Positions 5,995 through 6,064 of a stretch of 6,064 nt of DNA are shown here, one piece after another. Numbering within the stretch: the stretch's first letter is position 1; each line of letters starts with the position of its first letter. The translations under genes and the position numbers were made by a program. Under the pieces are notes generated by a model. The model saw only the letters and a program-made list of their open reading frames with translations, ran no database searches and was not told the origin of the DNA. The stretch covers positions 1 to 6,064 of the forward strand of contig JANLPT010000181.1 of assembly GCA_031367405.1 (NCBI GenBank), given 5' to 3'. Origin of the DNA: JALHNI01 sp031367405. Its GTDB lineage: Bacteria; Acidobacteriota; Terriglobia; Bryobacterales; Bryobacteraceae.

Positions 5995-6064
5995 GCGGGG
6001 GTAACTCAATGGTAGAGTCACAGCCTTCCACGCTGTTGGTTGCGAGTTCGAATCTCGTCCCCCG
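5995..6064 (+). tRNA. tRNA-Gly(UCC), truncated by the window edge
   Basis: The cloverleaf folds cleanly. The acceptor 5' strand is GCGGGGG (5995-6001). The D arm is ACTC (6004-6007) pairing with GAGT (6015-6018) around AATGGTA. The anticodon arm is ACAGC (6020-6024) pairing with GCTGT (6032-6036) around loop CTTCCAC, giving anticodon TCC at 6027-6029. A 5-base variable loop follows. The T arm is GCGAG (6042-6046) pairing with CTCGT (6054-6058, with one G-T pair) around TTCGAAT. The acceptor 3' strand CCCCCG (6059-6064) lacks only its last base, plus the discriminator, which lie beyond the edge. The transcript would decode GGA and, by wobble, other Gly codons. Confidence 0.95.

Overview
The window looks like chromosomal DNA of a high-GC member of the Acidobacteriota, most likely the Solibacter/Bryobacter (Bryobacterales) lineage. 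I infer this from gene content, not from a database search. The window holds an Oar-like TonB-dependent receptor with an N-terminal carboxypeptidase-regulatory-like domain, a large secreted PSCyt1-DUF1549-DUF1553 cytochrome-like protein, and C-ending, GC-rich codon use.

Layout. The left end (1-806, minus strand) is the N-terminal 268 residues of the TonB-dependent receptor; the gene runs off the left edge. An intergenic stretch (807-1160) follows. It holds three tandem 10-bp repeats and several short inverted repeats that resemble REP-type intergenic elements. Next (1161-1392, plus) is a small antitoxin-like gene with a good ribosome binding site. A single extra base breaks its frame, and no toxin gene follows it. 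The largest gene (1551-4184, plus) encodes an exported 877-residue protein with two CXXCH motifs. Six bases downstream begins a YfcE/MJ0936-type metallophosphoesterase (4191-4694). A CNT-family nucleoside transporter (4748-5956) follows on the same strand after a 53-bp gap with its own Shine-Dalgarno sequence. The right edge cuts one base short of the acceptor stem of a tRNA-Gly(UCC) (5995-6064), which has an extended -10 promoter just upstream.

How the genes may work together. The three plus-strand protein genes could be read as one transcript. The 6-bp gap makes coupling of the first two likely; the third may also have its own promoter. The functional link is loose: an exported haem-type protein of unknown reaction, a cytosolic phosphodiesterase, and a nucleoside importer. 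A shared nucleotide-salvage role for the last two is speculative. The usual DUF1501 partner of DUF1549/DUF1553 proteins is absent downstream, where it is often found.

I found no CRISPR array, insertion sequence, prophage gene or clear new system. The items most worth a second look are the frameshifted orphan antitoxin, the repeat cluster at 919-980, and the PSCyt1-DUF1549-DUF1553 gene next to a phosphoesterase instead of a DUF1501 gene.
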